Positions 53,911-63,689 are shown, numbered from the stretch's first letter. The stretch: DNA of 64,000 nt from Pelomonas caseinilytica (GCF_021353235.1 NZ_JAJTWT010000014.1:44965-108964); one strand, 5' to 3'. The notes: generated by a model from the sequence alone, not told the origin. A program made the numbers and translations.

Positions 53911-55065
53911 ATGTCCACCGCCGCCTCCGCCGCTTCCTCGCCTAACCGTTTCGCCGCCTGGCTGAATGCGCTGCGGCCCGCGCCGCAGCCCGTCAACGCG
54001 CGCGAGCGCCTGCGCGTGGTGCTGGGCGCCGGCCTCGGCATCCTGCTCGCGGGTGCGCTCAGTCACGCCGTCATGGCGCCCAGCCTGCCCTGGCTGGTGG
54101 CGCCGCTCGGCGCCAGCGCCGTGCTGGTCTTCGGCCTGCCGGCGAGCCCGCTCGCCCAGCCCTGGGCCGTGCTGGGCGGCAACACCGTCTCGGCCCTGGT
54201 GGGCATCGCCTGCCTGCATCTGCTGCCGTGGCCGCCGCTGTGGGTGGCGGCCGTCGCCGTGGCTCTGGCCATCGGGGCGATGTTCGCCCTGCGCTGCCTG
54301 CACCCGCCCGGCGGCGCGGCCAGCCTGCTGATGGTGCTCACTGCCACGCACGACTGGCATTTCGCCTTGGCGCCGGTGGCACTGAACTCGGCCCTGTTGG
54401 TGCTGGCCGGCATGGCCTACAACAGCCTCACCGGCCGCCGCTACCCGCACACCCAGGTGGCGCCGGTGCCCATCGTCGGCGCGCAGCTGGCGCCGCCGCG
54501 CTTCGGCGACGCCGAGCTCGACGCCGTGCTGGCCCGCTACAACCAGGTGCTGGACGTGCCGCGCGACGACCTGGCCGACCTGCTGCACGAGGCCGAGCTG
54601 CTGAGCTACCGCAAGCGCCTGGCCGGACTGCGCTGTACCGACATCATGTCCACCCCCGTCATCACGGTGGAGTTCGGCACGCCGCTGGCCGAGGCCTGGG
54701 CGCTGCTGCAGCGGCACGGCATCAAGGCCCTGCCGGTGGTGGACCGCGTGCAGCGCATCGTCGGCATCGTCACGCGGGCCGACTTCATGCGCGCCGCCGA
54801 GGGCGAGCAGCGCGAGGGCCTGGCCGGCCGGCTGCAGGCGCTGCTGCGGCCTTCGCCCGCCACGCACTCCGACAAGCCCGAAGTCGTCGGCCAGATCATG
54901 AGCCGCCGGGTGCGCGTGGCCAGCGCCGACCGCGCCATCGCCGAGCTCGTGCCGCTGTTCTCGGCCACGGGCCACCACCACCTTCCCATCGTCGGCGAGC
55001 AGGCCCGGCTCGTCGGCATCCTCACCCAGTCCGACCTCGTGAAAGCGCTCAGCCATGGCCCATGA
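53911..55065 (+). CDS. HPP-family membrane protein with two CBS domains
   Basis: 384 aa. An HPP domain with four to five helices covers about 35-190 and includes the namesake motif (RCLHPPGGAASLLMVLTA). Two CBS domains follow: CTDIMSTPVITVEFGTPLAEAWALLQRHGIKALPVVDRVQRIVGIVTRADF and GQIMSRRVRVASADRAIAELVPLFSATGHHHLPIVGEQARLVGILTQSDL. CBS pairs usually bind adenosyl ligands and regulate the attached channel. HPP proteins are linked to nitrite transport in some organisms. The end overlaps the next gene by 11 nt. Confidence 0.92.
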   Translation: MSTAASAASSPNRFAAWLNALRPAPQPVNARERLRVVLGAGLGILLAGALSHAVMAPSLPWLVAPLGASAVLVFGLPASPLAQPWAVLGGNTVSALVGIACLHLLPWPPLWVAAVAVALAIGAMFALRCLHPPGGAASLLMVLTATHDWHFALAPVALNSALLVLAGMAYNSLTGRRYPHTQVAPVPIVGAQLAPPRFGDAELDAVLARYNQVLDVPRDDLADLLHEAELLSYRKRLAGLRCTDIMSTPVITVEFGTPLAEAWALLQRHGIKALPVVDRVQRIVGIVTRADFMRAAEGEQREGLAGRLQALLRPSPATHSDKPEVVGQIMSRRVRVASADRAIAELVPLFSATGHHHLPIVGEQARLVGILTQSDLVKALSHGP

Positions 55066-56083
55066 ACCCACATCTTTCAACTGGGGCGTGATCGGCCCCG
55101 GCGGCATCGCCAACCGCTTCGCCGGCGCCCTTGCCGCCGTGCCCGGCGCCCGCCTCGCGGCGGTGTTCGCGCGCGACGCCGCCAAGGGCCAGGCCTACGC
55201 GGCCCAGTGGCAGCAGGCCGGCGCCCCGGCGCGCGTGACGACGGACCTGGCCGGGCTGCTGGCCGATCCGTCGGTGGACGCCGTCTACATCGCCACGCCG
55301 CACTCCAACCATGGCGAATACATCCGTGCCGCCTTGCTCGCCGGCAAGCCGGTGCTGTGCGAGAAGCCCCTCGTGACGACGCAGGCCGAGGCCCGCGAGC
55401 TGGTGGACTTGGCGCGGCGCCAGGGCGTCTTCCTGATGGAGGCGCTGTGGACGCGCTTCCTGCCCGCCTACGACCTCGCCGGCCGCTGGCTTCGCGAAGG
55501 CGCCATCGGCGAGCTGCGCGCCATGCAGTCGAGCTTCTGCTTCGCCTCGGTCTACGACCCCCAGCATCGCCAGTGGAACCCGGCCCTGGCCGGCGGCGCG
55601 CTGTGGGACATCGGCATCTACAACCTCGCCGTCACGCGCTGGGTGCTGCAGCAGATGAACGACGGCGCCTGCCCGGAGCCGGTGTCCATGGACGTCGAGG
55701 CCAAGCTCGCGCCGACCGGCGTGGACGCGGCCGTCAACGTGACCCTGCACTTCCCCGACGGCGTCACCTCGCAGTTCCGCTGCGGCTTCGACGCGGCGTC
55801 CATCAACGCCTTCGAGGCCCTGGGCAGCAAGGCCGGCCTGCGCTTCGTGCAGGACTTCTGGCAGGCCGAGTCGGTGGAGCTGGTGACGCGCAAGTCGCCG
55901 GCCCAGCGCGTGGATAGCCCCTTCGTCGCCAACGGCTTCGAGGGCGAGATCGCCGAGGCCCAGGCCTGCATCCGCGCCGGGCTGCCGGAGAGCCCGCGCA
56001 TGCCGCACGCCGAGACGCTCGCCCTGCTGGGCTGGATGGACGCCATCCGGGCGCGCTTCCCGGGCGGCGTCAACAAGGCATGA
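55055..56083 (+). CDS. Gfo/Idh/MocA family NAD(P)-dependent oxidoreductase
   Basis: 342 aa. Rossmann domain FNWGVIGPGGIANRFAGALAAVPGARLAAVFARD, AVYIATPHSNHGEYIRAALLAGKPVLCEKPLV (lysine of EKP is the catalytic residue in the family). The C-terminal substrate domain has MEALWTRFLPAY and GGALWDIGIYNLAVTRWVL, the histidine-free DxGxY form seen in trans-1,2-dihydrobenzene-1,2-diol dehydrogenase-type members. Acts on sugars or diols in known cases. The start overlaps the HPP-CBS gene, so coexpression is likely. Confidence 0.92.
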   Translation: MAHEPTSFNWGVIGPGGIANRFAGALAAVPGARLAAVFARDAAKGQAYAAQWQQAGAPARVTTDLAGLLADPSVDAVYIATPHSNHGEYIRAALLAGKPVLCEKPLVTTQAEARELVDLARRQGVFLMEALWTRFLPAYDLAGRWLREGAIGELRAMQSSFCFASVYDPQHRQWNPALAGGALWDIGIYNLAVTRWVLQQMNDGACPEPVSMDVEAKLAPTGVDAAVNVTLHFPDGVTSQFRCGFDAASINAFEALGSKAGLRFVQDFWQAESVELVTRKSPAQRVDSPFVANGFEGEIAEAQACIRAGLPESPRMPHAETLALLGWMDAIRARFPGGVNKA

Positions 56084-56090
56084 CCCGGTC

Positions 56091-57746
56091 CTAACGCGGC
56101 AACAGCAGGCGGTTGCTGCGGACCGGGTTGCGCTTGAGCGTGAGCGCCACGCCGCCCTCCCCGCTGGCCGAGGCCAGTGGCCGGGCGTTCGCCGCCGTGC
56201 CGCTCGCCAGCACCGGGCAGCTGCCCGTGTCGGCATGGCCGAGGGCCGTGGCCAGCATGGCCTCGGCGGGGTCGCCCAGGGCATGGCCGGTGTCGTCGCC
56301 CACGCTGCAGCCCTTGACGAAGCGCGTGCCGGACGTGCCCGTGATGCTCGGCTCGAAGCCGTCGGCGTAATCGCCGAAGCCCTGGGCGTTGACGCCTGCG
56401 AACTCGATGGGGAAGTAGCTGATGCCGCAGTTGTCCTTGGCGGTGAAGCCATAGGGCTTGCCGCAGGTCTTGCCGCCGACGAGGACGACGTCCACCCCCA
56501 CGCCGCGCAGGCCGTTGACCACCGCCTCGCTGGCCGAGCAGGTGCCCGACTGCGCCAGCACGTAGACGCGCCCGAGGTCCAGCGTCGGCAGGGGCTGGAC
56601 GTTGGTGCAGTTGCCGCCGACGAGGATGCAGGACTCGCTGTAGAAGGGCGTGATCCGGTTGTCGGCGCTGCGCAGGGCGCTGTACTTCAGCGTCTCGAAG
56701 GCCTGGTTGGCGGTGCGCGTGGTGCCGGCGATCATGGTGGCCAGCTCGCTGGCGATGTAGAGATAGCCGCCGCCGTTGTAGCGCAGGTCCAGCACCAGGT
56801 CCTGCACGCCCTGGGCCTGGAAGCCCTGGATGGCCGTGATGAGCTGGCCTTCCGCCGGCGCGACGTGGTCGTTGAAGAGCAGGTAGCCGGCGCGCCGGCC
56901 CTGGGGCGTCGTGACGACGCGGGCCACGGGCACCGGCGTCTTGGTGATGCTGGCGCTGGTGAGGTTGCGGGTGATGGTCGCGCCGCTGGCGCGCGTAAAG
57001 ACGAAGCTGTGCGGCGAGTTGGCCGCATCGGGGAAGAGCGCGGCATTGAGCACGTCGACGCCGGCCTGGTCGGGCGCGTCGGCGCTGGTGCCGTCCACGC
57101 TGACGAGCTGGTCGCCGCGCAGCAGGCCGGCCAGGTCGGCCGGGCTTCCCGGCTCGACGTAGGCGATGCGGATCTGGCGCGGCGGTGTGGCGTTGGTCAG
57201 CTTCCACTCGATGCCGTAGCCGGCCTCGACGGCGTTCTCGCTGAGCGCCTTCCACTTGTCCGTCGGGTAGGTGAAGCTGAAGCGGTCGCGCAGGTGGCCG
57301 GTGTCGGTCAGCTGCGGCGTCTTCAGGGCCTGGAAGTAGGCGTCCATGGCGGCGTAGACGTCGCTGCCGCTGTAGCCGGCGCCGCTCGGATCCACGCGCG
57401 GCACTTCGTCGCGCCAGAGGTAGGCCTCGTCGAAGTAGGCGCGCAGCCATTTTTTCTCGGTGTCCAGCGTGGCGGTGCGCAGGTTGGCGGCGGCCATCGT
57501 GTTGTTGGCCGCGCATTGCTGGGCGAAGCTGGCCGAGGGGCCGGCCGGGTCGGCCGAGGCGCTGCCCGAGCCGGTGGAGCTGCCGGAGTTTCCCGAGGAG
57601 CCCGAGGAGCCGGAAGATCCCGACGTGGAGTTGCCGCCGAGCAGGGGCGTGCCGGCGCGGCCGCCTCCGCCGCCGCAGGCGGCCAGCAGGCTCAGCAGCA
57701 GTGCGGCACATGCGGCCCGGCCGCGGATCTGGTTGGACATCGACAT
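56091..57746 (-). CDS. S41-family peptidase lipoprotein
   Basis: 551 aa. Lipobox LLAAC (C24) followed by a Gly/Ser linker (SGSSGSSGSSGNSGSST). An N-terminal helical cap and a PDZ domain (IRIAYVEPGSPADLAGLLRGDQLVSVDG) precede the S41 protease core. That core has VQDLVLDLRYNGGGYL, the nucleophile serine in LAQSGTCSASEAVVNGL and GGKTCGKPYGF. It is a C-terminal-processing-type periplasmic serine protease anchored to a membrane. AGGGAG precedes two possible starts, 57746 and 57740. Converges with the oxidoreductase gene. Confidence 0.9.
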   Translation of the reverse strand: MSMSNQIRGRAACAALLLSLLAACGGGGGRAGTPLLGGNSTSGSSGSSGSSGNSGSSTGSGSASADPAGPSASFAQQCAANNTMAAANLRTATLDTEKKWLRAYFDEAYLWRDEVPRVDPSGAGYSGSDVYAAMDAYFQALKTPQLTDTGHLRDRFSFTYPTDKWKALSENAVEAGYGIEWKLTNATPPRQIRIAYVEPGSPADLAGLLRGDQLVSVDGTSADAPDQAGVDVLNAALFPDAANSPHSFVFTRASGATITRNLTSASITKTPVPVARVVTTPQGRRAGYLLFNDHVAPAEGQLITAIQGFQAQGVQDLVLDLRYNGGGYLYIASELATMIAGTTRTANQAFETLKYSALRSADNRITPFYSESCILVGGNCTNVQPLPTLDLGRVYVLAQSGTCSASEAVVNGLRGVGVDVVLVGGKTCGKPYGFTAKDNCGISYFPIEFAGVNAQGFGDYADGFEPSITGTSGTRFVKGCSVGDDTGHALGDPAEAMLATALGHADTGSCPVLASGTAANARPLASASGEGGVALTLKRNPVRSNRLLLPR

Positions 57747-57805
57747 GACTCCCTGGATGTTCGATCGAGCGGTCTCGGCCGCCCTGGCGCAATGTAGCGC
57801 GGCCT

Positions 57806-58750
57806 TCAGCGTCGCAAGGCCAGGTCGAGCACGGTGCCGGCGAACACCGCGAAGCCCAGCCAGTGGTTGGCCCGGAAGGCCGTGAAGCATTCGGCCCGGC
57901 TGCGCCGGCGGATCAGCGTGAAGTGCCACAGGGCCTGGACGGCTGCGGCCGCGATGCCCAGCAGGAACCAGCGGCCCATGCCCAGGCGCAGGCCCAGGCC
58001 CGCCCAGAGGGCGAGGTAGGTGGCGTAGAAGACCATGATGCCCGGCACGTCCCAGCGGCCCAGGGCGATGGCCGAGGAGCGCACGCCGATGCGCAGGTCG
58101 TCGTCGCGGTCGACCATGGCGTATTCGGTGTCGTAGGCCAGCACCCAGAAGAGGTTGCCCACCAGCAGCGCCCAGGCCGACAGCGGCACCGAGCGCAGGT
58201 TCCACTCGGTGCCGCCCAGGGCCGCGGCGAAGGCCATGGGGATGCCGAAGGAGAAGGCCACGCCCAGCACGGCCTGCGGCATGGCCAGCACCCGCTTGGC
58301 GAAGGGGTAGGCGATGGCCACGGCCAGGGCCGCGAAGCTCAGCAGGATGGCCGGCGGGTTGGTGGTCAGCACCAGGCCGAAGGAGATGAGGGACAGGGCG
58401 GCGCCGAGCAGCAGCGCCTCCTTCACCGACACCGCGCCGGTCGTCACCGGCCGCTGGGCCGTGCGCTTGACGTGGCGGTCGAAGTCGCGGTCGGCCACGT
58501 CGTTGACGCAGCAGCCGGCCGAGCGCATCAGCACCGTGCCCAGGGTGAAGACGGCCAGCAGATGCCAGCCCGGCCAGCCGTCCGCGGCGATCCACAGCGC
58601 CGACAGCGTCGGCCACAGCAGCAGCAGCCAGCCCGCGGGGCGGTCCCAGCGGATGAGCTGCAGATAGAGCGAGAGCCGCGAGGGCGGCGCTGCGGCGGGT
58701 GTGGCGGAGGTCATGCGCGGATTTTCACGCGGCGCGGCGGGGGCGGACAT
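57806..58750 (-). CDS. ubiA: 4-hydroxybenzoate polyprenyltransferase
   Basis: 314 aa. Membrane enzyme joining a polyprenyl chain to 4-hydroxybenzoate in ubiquinone synthesis. About eight helices. The first aspartate-rich motif is [19 protein letters not shown]; the second is [23 protein letters not shown]. Both are complete and of UbiA type. ATG 58750 has a Shine-Dalgarno (AGGGA) and is preferred; [11 protein letters not shown] at 58714 is the alternative and closer to family length. It uses the product of ubiC. Confidence 0.95.
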   Translation of the reverse strand: MSAPAAPRENPRMTSATPAAAPPSRLSLYLQLIRWDRPAGWLLLLWPTLSALWIAADGWPGWHLLAVFTLGTVLMRSAGCCVNDVADRDFDRHVKRTAQRPVTTGAVSVKEALLLGAALSLISFGLVLTTNPPAILLSFAALAVAIAYPFAKRVLAMPQAVLGVAFSFGIPMAFAAALGGTEWNLRSVPLSAWALLVGNLFWVLAYDTEYAMVDRDDDLRIGVRSSAIALGRWDVPGIMVFYATYLALWAGLGLRLGMGRWFLLGIAAAAVQALWHFTLIRRRSRAECFTAFRANHWLGFAVFAGTVLDLALRR

Positions 58751-58822
58751 GCAATTCCCTGCCTCGGCAGGCGTGGGCCGGTGCGCCTAAAGTCGCCCGA
58801 CCCTGGTTTACCGAACGCCGCC

Positions 58823-59527
58823 ATGACCGACCTCAGCGCCTTCCCCATCACGAAGAAATGGCCCGCCCGGCATCCCGACCGCCTGCAGCTCTACTCGCTG
58901 AACACGCCCAACGGCGTCAAGGTGTCCATCGCCCTGGAGGAGACCGGCCTGCCCTACGAGCCCCACCTCGTGCGCTTCGACCTCAACGACCAGACCAGCC
59001 CCGAGTTCCTGTCGCTCAACCCGAACAACAAGATCCCGGCCATCATCGACCCCGACGGCCCGGGCGGAAAGCCGCTGGCCCTGTTTGAGAGCGGGGCCAT
59101 CCTCGTCTACATCGCCGCCAAGACCGGCCAGCTGCTGCCCGCCGACCTGGCCCTGCGCTACGAGGCCCTGCAGTGGCTGATGTTCCAGATGGGCGGCGTC
59201 GGGCCGATGTTCGGGCAGCTGGGTTTCTTCCACAAGTTCGCCGGCAAGGACTACGAGGACAAGCGCCCGCGCGACCGCTACGTGGCCGAGTCGCGCCGGC
59301 TGCTGAAGGTGCTGGACCAGCACCTCGCCGGCCGCGACTGGCTGGTCGGCGACGACTACGGCATCGCCGACATCGCCACCTTCCCCTGGGTCAACAACCT
59401 CATCGGCTTCTACGGCGCCGGCGACCTCGTCGGCTTCGGCGACTTCAAGGAAGTGGGCCGCGTGCTGGAGGCCTTCCTCGCGCGGCCGGCCGTGCAGCGC
59501 GGTCTCAAGATCCCGTCGCGCGACTGA
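58823..59527 (+). CDS. glutathione S-transferase, YghU/YfcG-like
   Basis: 234 aa. Thioredoxin-like N-domain with LQLYSLNTPNGVKVSIALEETGLPYEPHLV, the NTPNG motif of YfcG/YghU proteins that have disulfide-bond oxidoreductase activity. It continues with NNKIPAIIDPDG and FESGAILVYIAAKTG for glutathione binding. The C-domain includes RLLKVLDQHLAGRDWLVGDDYGIADIATFPWV, with the family N-capping box. No partner gene. Start fixed at MTDLSAFPITKKWPARHPDR, usual for the subfamily. Confidence 0.9.
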   Translation: MTDLSAFPITKKWPARHPDRLQLYSLNTPNGVKVSIALEETGLPYEPHLVRFDLNDQTSPEFLSLNPNNKIPAIIDPDGPGGKPLALFESGAILVYIAAKTGQLLPADLALRYEALQWLMFQMGGVGPMFGQLGFFHKFAGKDYEDKRPRDRYVAESRRLLKVLDQHLAGRDWLVGDDYGIADIATFPWVNNLIGFYGAGDLVGFGDFKEVGRVLEAFLARPAVQRGLKIPSRD

Positions 59528-59528
59528 G

Positions 59529-59993
59529 TCAGCCCGGCCGACGCCCGCGCTGCCGGGCGGCCACGGCCTTGACCACCGTCTGCAGCGGCGGCGCCGACGA
59601 GAAGTCGGCCTCGTGGGGCGCCAGGGCCAGGTCGAGAAGGCGGCGCACGGCGGGTGTGTCCATGTCCTCGGGCGACGCCAGGCGGATGCTGCGCACCCTC
59701 GCGCCCTGGCCCTGCAGCAGGCCCTCGGGGTCGGGCAGGTCCCGGCCGTAGAGGAAGAACAGCGTCACCCAGCGCGGATAGGCGGCGATGGACACGAGGC
59801 TGGCCGAGGCCTTGTCGGCATAGGCGTAGCCGATGGCCAGGGCGTTGTAGTTGTCGTAGACCAGCTCGAAGCCGCGCGGCACGCGGGCGCAGAGCCGGCG
59901 CCGGCAGGCCGTGAGGGCGTCGGCGATCGCGGGCGAGTAGCGGGCGATGGCGTCGGCCACCTGGCGGGCGGTGGGGTCGCGGGCGGGGCTCAT
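59529..59993 (-). CDS. DUF1801 domain protein
   Basis: 154 aa. Family pattern IARYSPAIADALTACRRRLCARVPRGFELVYDNYNALAIGYAYADKASASLVSIAAYPRWVTLFFLYG with the late LASPEDMDTPAVRRLLDLAL. The YdhG/DUF1801 fold is a small alpha/beta domain related to frataxin-like shape; function unknown. Converges with the GST gene, one base from its stop. Confidence 0.82.
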   Translation of the reverse strand: MSPARDPTARQVADAIARYSPAIADALTACRRRLCARVPRGFELVYDNYNALAIGYAYADKASASLVSIAAYPRWVTLFFLYGRDLPDPEGLLQGQGARVRSIRLASPEDMDTPAVRRLLDLALAPHEADFSSAPPLQTVVKAVAARQRGRRPG

Positions 59994-60058
59994 CGGGCGT
60001 GGGCGTCGCGGGCACTGTAGGCCGGCTTCGTGACAGCCGCCTTCCGGACTTGCCCGCG

Positions 60059-60952
60059 TCAGCTGGACAAGGGCGTCAGGCGGTCACCCGGCCGGGGCCG
60101 GCAGCCGTCGGCCAGGGGCTGGCCGTCGTCGCGGCTGAGCAGGCCCGCGGGGCCGTGGCAGAACTCCAGGCGGCGGGCCGCCGGCCAGCGCGCCCGGGCG
60201 AAGGCCTCGAGGCTGTCGGGCAGGCTGGTCTGCACCTCGCCGGCATTGAGCTGCTCGTCCGGGTGGTCGGCGAAGTGCAGCCAGGGCACGAAGCGGCCGG
60301 CCAGCATCAGCCAGGGCGAGGCATGCACCGGCACGGGGGCGTAGCCCTCGCGCCTGAGCCAGGCCTGGGCGTCCTCGCGGGTGCGCGGGCCGGCCGTCGC
60401 CGCGGCCAGCAGCTCGGCGACCCACTGGTTGCAGTTCTGGAAGGTGGTGGCGAAGGGGTAGGCGTTGGCGCTGTAGCGCGCATTCAGCAGCGCCAGCGCG
60501 AGGGCCTTGTCGCGCGCCGCGGCGGCCAGCGGCGCGGCGGCTTCGGGGGGCAGCAGCAGCACGCTGACGAAGCCGATGTCGGCATCGTCGCTGCCCGAGA
60601 CGAAGCCCGCCAGGCCCTGGTCGAAGAGCCGCGGCGCGCCTTCGGCGCAGGCGTAGTAGAGCTGGCGCACGGCCCAGGGCATGCCGGGCGCGTCGTCGAA
60701 GCCGGCGGCCACGGCGATGGCCGCATGCGAGTAGCGCAGGCCGAAGCGGGAGAGGTCGGTGCCCGAGCGCGAGATCAGGGCCGCTTCGGCGCCCGAGCCG
60801 GCCAGCGCCTCCCGGACGAGGGCCGTGAAGCGCAGCAGCCGGTCCTGCTGCGTGGCGGTCAGGTCGTGGCTGCGGTCACAGCCCCGCGGCGGCGAGCCGG
60901 CCTGGGCCACGCCCGCGGCCAGCGCTAGCGCGGCGGCGGCCAGCCGCCTCAA
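60059..60952 (-). CDS. DUF2145 domain protein, exported
   Basis: 297 aa. Signal peptide MRRLAAAALALAAGVAQAG. The body has the DUF2145 landmarks FGLRYSHAAIAVAAGFDDAPGMPWAVRQLYYACAEG, FVSVLLLPPEAAAPL, ARYSANAYPFATTFQNCNQWVAELLAAA and EGYAPVPVHASPW. The SHA histidine and the cysteine in NCNQW resemble an NlpC/P60-type catalytic pair, so a peptidase-like role is possible. The ATG overlaps the stop of the upstream small secreted-protein gene (ATGA). Confidence 0.88.
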   Translation of the reverse strand: MRRLAAAALALAAGVAQAGSPPRGCDRSHDLTATQQDRLLRFTALVREALAGSGAEAALISRSGTDLSRFGLRYSHAAIAVAAGFDDAPGMPWAVRQLYYACAEGAPRLFDQGLAGFVSGSDDADIGFVSVLLLPPEAAAPLAAAARDKALALALLNARYSANAYPFATTFQNCNQWVAELLAAATAGPRTREDAQAWLRREGYAPVPVHASPWLMLAGRFVPWLHFADHPDEQLNAGEVQTSLPDSLEAFARARWPAARRLEFCHGPAGLLSRDDGQPLADGCRPRPGDRLTPLSS

Positions 60953-61380
60953 GGCTTGACGACGCGCGCCGCCAGCTCGCGGTGCCAGCCGTCTTCCAGC
61001 ACGAGGTAGAAGGCCTGGCCGGTGTCGGCATGGGCGAAGGCAACGCCGTAGGGCTGCGGCGTGGCCTGCACCTCGTCGCCGACGTTGACCGGCCGCGCCG
61101 CCAGGGCCTGCTCGGGCAGGGTCAGCTCGACCGGTTCGGCCCCGTCGCGTTGCAGCGTCAGGCGGCGCTTGCCGGGCTCGGCCTGGGCGACCTCGGTGAC
61201 GCGGTAGCGCCCCTCGGCCCGGCGCTCGCCGCCGCTGCTGCTGCCGGAGGACTGCTTGAAGGAGTCCGACACGCTGCCCGACGAGGCCGAGCCCGCACCG
61301 GCGGCGGAGGAAACGAAGGAGTCGGCCTGGGCCGCGGTGGTGGCGGCCAGGGCCAGGGATGCCAGGAAAACGAGGCGCAT
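60949..61380 (-). CDS. small exported protein, hypothetical
   Basis: 143 aa from MRLVFLASLALAATTAAQADSF (signal peptide). A serine-rich linker (SSAAGAGSASSGSVSDSFKQSSGSSSG) is followed by a beta-rich ~80-residue domain: RYRVTEVAQAEPGKRRLTLQRDGAEPVELTLPEQALAARPVNVGDEVQATPQPYGVAFAHADTG. It is regularly found beside DUF2145 genes, and the 4-nt overlap supports a shared role in the envelope, but no function is known. An upstream in-frame start would destroy the signal peptide. Confidence 0.78.
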   Translation of the reverse strand: MRLVFLASLALAATTAAQADSFVSSAAGAGSASSGSVSDSFKQSSGSSSGGERRAEGRYRVTEVAQAEPGKRRLTLQRDGAEPVELTLPEQALAARPVNVGDEVQATPQPYGVAFAHADTGQAFYLVLEDGWHRELAARVVKP

Positions 61381-61429
61381 CGTGGACTCGCGAAAAAGGA
61401 TGACGACGCCCGACGATAGCGCGGATGCG

Positions 61430-63625
61430 TTAACCGCCCCTTGCCGTGCCACGCCAGCGCCGCAGCGTCAGGGCGTTGGTCACGACGCTCACGCTGCTGA
61501 AGGCCATGGCGGCACCGGCGATGACGGGGTTGAGCCAGCCGAAGGCGGCCAGCGGGATGCCGACGACGTTGTAGGCGAAGGCCCAGAACAGGCCCTGGCG
61601 GATCTTGGCGTAGGTGCGGCGCGAGACGTCGAGGGCGTCGGCCACGAGGCGCGGGTCGCCGCGCATCAGCGTGACGCCAGCGGCCTCGGTCGCCACGTCG
61701 GCGCCGCCCGCCATGGCGAAGCCGACCGAGGCCGCCGCCAGCGCCGGGCCGTCGTTGAGGCCGTCGCCGACGAAGGCCACCACCGCGCCGCCTTCGCGCA
61801 GCCGCTGCACGGCCGCGGCCTTGTCGCCGGGCAGCACTTCGGCATGCACCTCGGTGATGCCGAGCTGGCGCGCCACGCCGGCGGCGGCGCCCGCGCTGTC
61901 GCCGGTCAGCATGACGGTGCGGATGCCGCGGGCCTGGAGCTGGGCGACGGCCTCGGCGGCGGTGTCCTTGATGCGGTCGCCGAAGGCCAGCAGGCCCAGC
62001 GCCCGCGGGCCCTCCAGCAGCCACGAGACGGTGCGGCCTTCGGCCTCCAGGCGGCGCGCCTCATCGCCCAGCGGGCCGGGCGCCACGCCGCGCTCCTGGG
62101 CCAGGCGGGCGCTGCCCAAGGCCAGGCGGTGGCCCTGCACGACGCCTTCGACACCCCGCCCGGGCAGGGCCTGGGCCTCGTCCACCGGCAGTGGCGGCAG
62201 GGCGGCGGCCTCGGCCAGCACGGCCACGGCCAGCGGGTGGCTGCTGCTGCGCTGCAGGGCGGCGGCCAGCTGCAGCAGCTCGTCGCGCGCCAGGCCCTCG
62301 GCCGGCACGACGGCCACCAGCGACGGATGGCCCACCGTCAGCGTGCCGGTCTTGTCGAAGGCGACGACGCTGACGGCATGGGCCAGCTCCAGGGCCTCGG
62401 CGTCCTTGATCAGGATGCCCTGGCGGGCCGCGACGCCGGTGCCGGCCATCAGCGTGGTCGGCGTGGCCAAGCCCAGGGCGCAGGGGCAGGCGATGACGAG
62501 GACGGCCACGGCGTTGACCAGGGCCGCCTCGGCGCCGGCGCCGTGCAGCCACCAGCCGGCGAAGGTCAGCGCCGCCACGGCCAGCACCACCGGCACGAAG
62601 ACGGCGCTGACGCGGTCGACGACGCGCTGGATGGGCGCCTTGGCCGCCTGGGCGGATTCGACCATGCGGATGATGCGCGCCAGCGTCGTCTCCGCGCCGA
62701 TGGCCGTGGTGCGCACGGTCAGCGCGCCCTCGGCATTGATGGCGCCGCCGGTCACGCGCTCGCCCGGCGACTTGGCCACGGGCAGGCTCTCGCCGGTGAT
62801 GAGGGACTCGTCCACATGGCTGCGGCCGGTGACGATCTCGCCGTCCACCGGAATGCGGTCGCCCGGGCGCACGGCGACCACGTCGCCCACCGCCACGGCC
62901 GACACCGGCAGCTCCACCTCGCGGCCATCCGGCCGCAGCACGCGGGCGGTGGACGGGCGCAGGGCATTGAGGGCGCGGATGGCATCGGTCGTCTGGCGCT
63001 TGGCGCGCTGCTCCAGCCATTTGCCCAGCAGCACCAGCGTGATGACGGCCGCCGACGCCTCGAAGTAGAGGTGGCCGTGGCCGGGGTGGCGCCACAGCAG
63101 GTAGACCGACAGCCCGTAGGCCGCCGAGGTGCCCAGGGCCACCAGCAGGTCCATGTTGCCGGTGCCGGCGCGCAGGGCACCCCAGCCGGCGCGGTAGAAG
63201 CGCCCGCCCAGGACGAACTGCACCGGCGTGGCCAGCAGCCACTGCAGCCAGCCCGGCAGCATCAGCGTGATGCCGAAGGGGCTGAGCAGCATGGGCAGCA
63301 TCAGCGGCAACGTCAGCACCGCGCCGGCCGCGGCCCGCCACCAGCCGGGCAGGCCGGCCGCGGGCGTGGCCGCCGGGCTCCCGGGTTCGCTCACGTCGGT
63401 GGCCGGGTAGCCGGCCTTGTCCAGCGCCGCCGTCAGCGCCGCGACGGGCACGTTGGGCAGGGCCTTGATGGACGCCTTCTCGGTGGCGAGGTTGACGCTG
63501 GCGGACTGCACGCCGGGCACCGCCTGCAGCGCCTTCTCGACGCGGCGCACGCAGGATGCGCAGCTCATGCCGCTGACTTGCAGCGTCACGTCGTGGAGGG
63601 CGGAGGAGGCGTTCACGGTGTTCAT
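61430..63625 (-). CDS. copA: copper-translocating P1B-type ATPase
   Basis: 731 aa. Exports Cu(I) from the cytoplasm. One heavy-metal-associated domain holds GMSCASC (19-25). Eight membrane helices carry the metal-site CPC at 380-382. The actuator has TGES (277-280), the phosphorylation site is DKTGT (424-428, D424), the nucleotide domain has SSSHPLA, and the hinge is [10 protein letters not shown] (620-629, usually GDGINDAPAL). Membrane site residues [10 protein letters not shown] and MAFSSVSVV are present. The promoter upstream has CueR-type geometry, so it should be copper-induced. Confidence 0.95.
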   Translation of the reverse strand: MNTVNASSALHDVTLQVSGMSCASCVRRVEKALQAVPGVQSASVNLATEKASIKALPNVPVAALTAALDKAGYPATDVSEPGSPAATPAAGLPGWWRAAAGAVLTLPLMLPMLLSPFGITLMLPGWLQWLLATPVQFVLGGRFYRAGWGALRAGTGNMDLLVALGTSAAYGLSVYLLWRHPGHGHLYFEASAAVITLVLLGKWLEQRAKRQTTDAIRALNALRPSTARVLRPDGREVELPVSAVAVGDVVAVRPGDRIPVDGEIVTGRSHVDESLITGESLPVAKSPGERVTGGAINAEGALTVRTTAIGAETTLARIIRMVESAQAAKAPIQRVVDRVSAVFVPVVLAVAALTFAGWWLHGAGAEAALVNAVAVLVIACPCALGLATPTTLMAGTGVAARQGILIKDAEALELAHAVSVVAFDKTGTLTVGHPSLVAVVPAEGLARDELLQLAAALQRSSSHPLAVAVLAEAAALPPLPVDEAQALPGRGVEGVVQGHRLALGSARLAQERGVAPGPLGDEARRLEAEGRTVSWLLEGPRALGLLAFGDRIKDTAAEAVAQLQARGIRTVMLTGDSAGAAAGVARQLGITEVHAEVLPGDKAAAVQRLREGGAVVAFVGDGLNDGPALAAASVGFAMAGGADVATEAAGVTLMRGDPRLVADALDVSRRTYAKIRQGLFWAFAYNVVGIPLAAFGWLNPVIAGAAMAFSSVSVVTNALTLRRWRGTARGG

Positions 63626-63655
63626 GGTGCTCTCTCAGGCAGGGAGATGTCCGGC

Positions 63656-63686
63656 ATGCTGGGGCTTGCCATCATGGCAAGGTCAA
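63656..63686 (-). promoter_or_regulatory. CueR-type copA promoter
   Basis: On the minus strand: TTGACC (63686-63681), a 19-nt spacer, CAGCAT (63661-63656). The spacer and -35 edge hold the 17-bp palindrome CTTGCCATGATGGCAAG (63681-63665). The over-long 19-nt spacer with a dyad inside is the hallmark of promoters activated by MerR/CueR-type regulators. The cueR gene is not in the window. Confidence 0.8.
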
Positions 63687-63689
63687 GAG

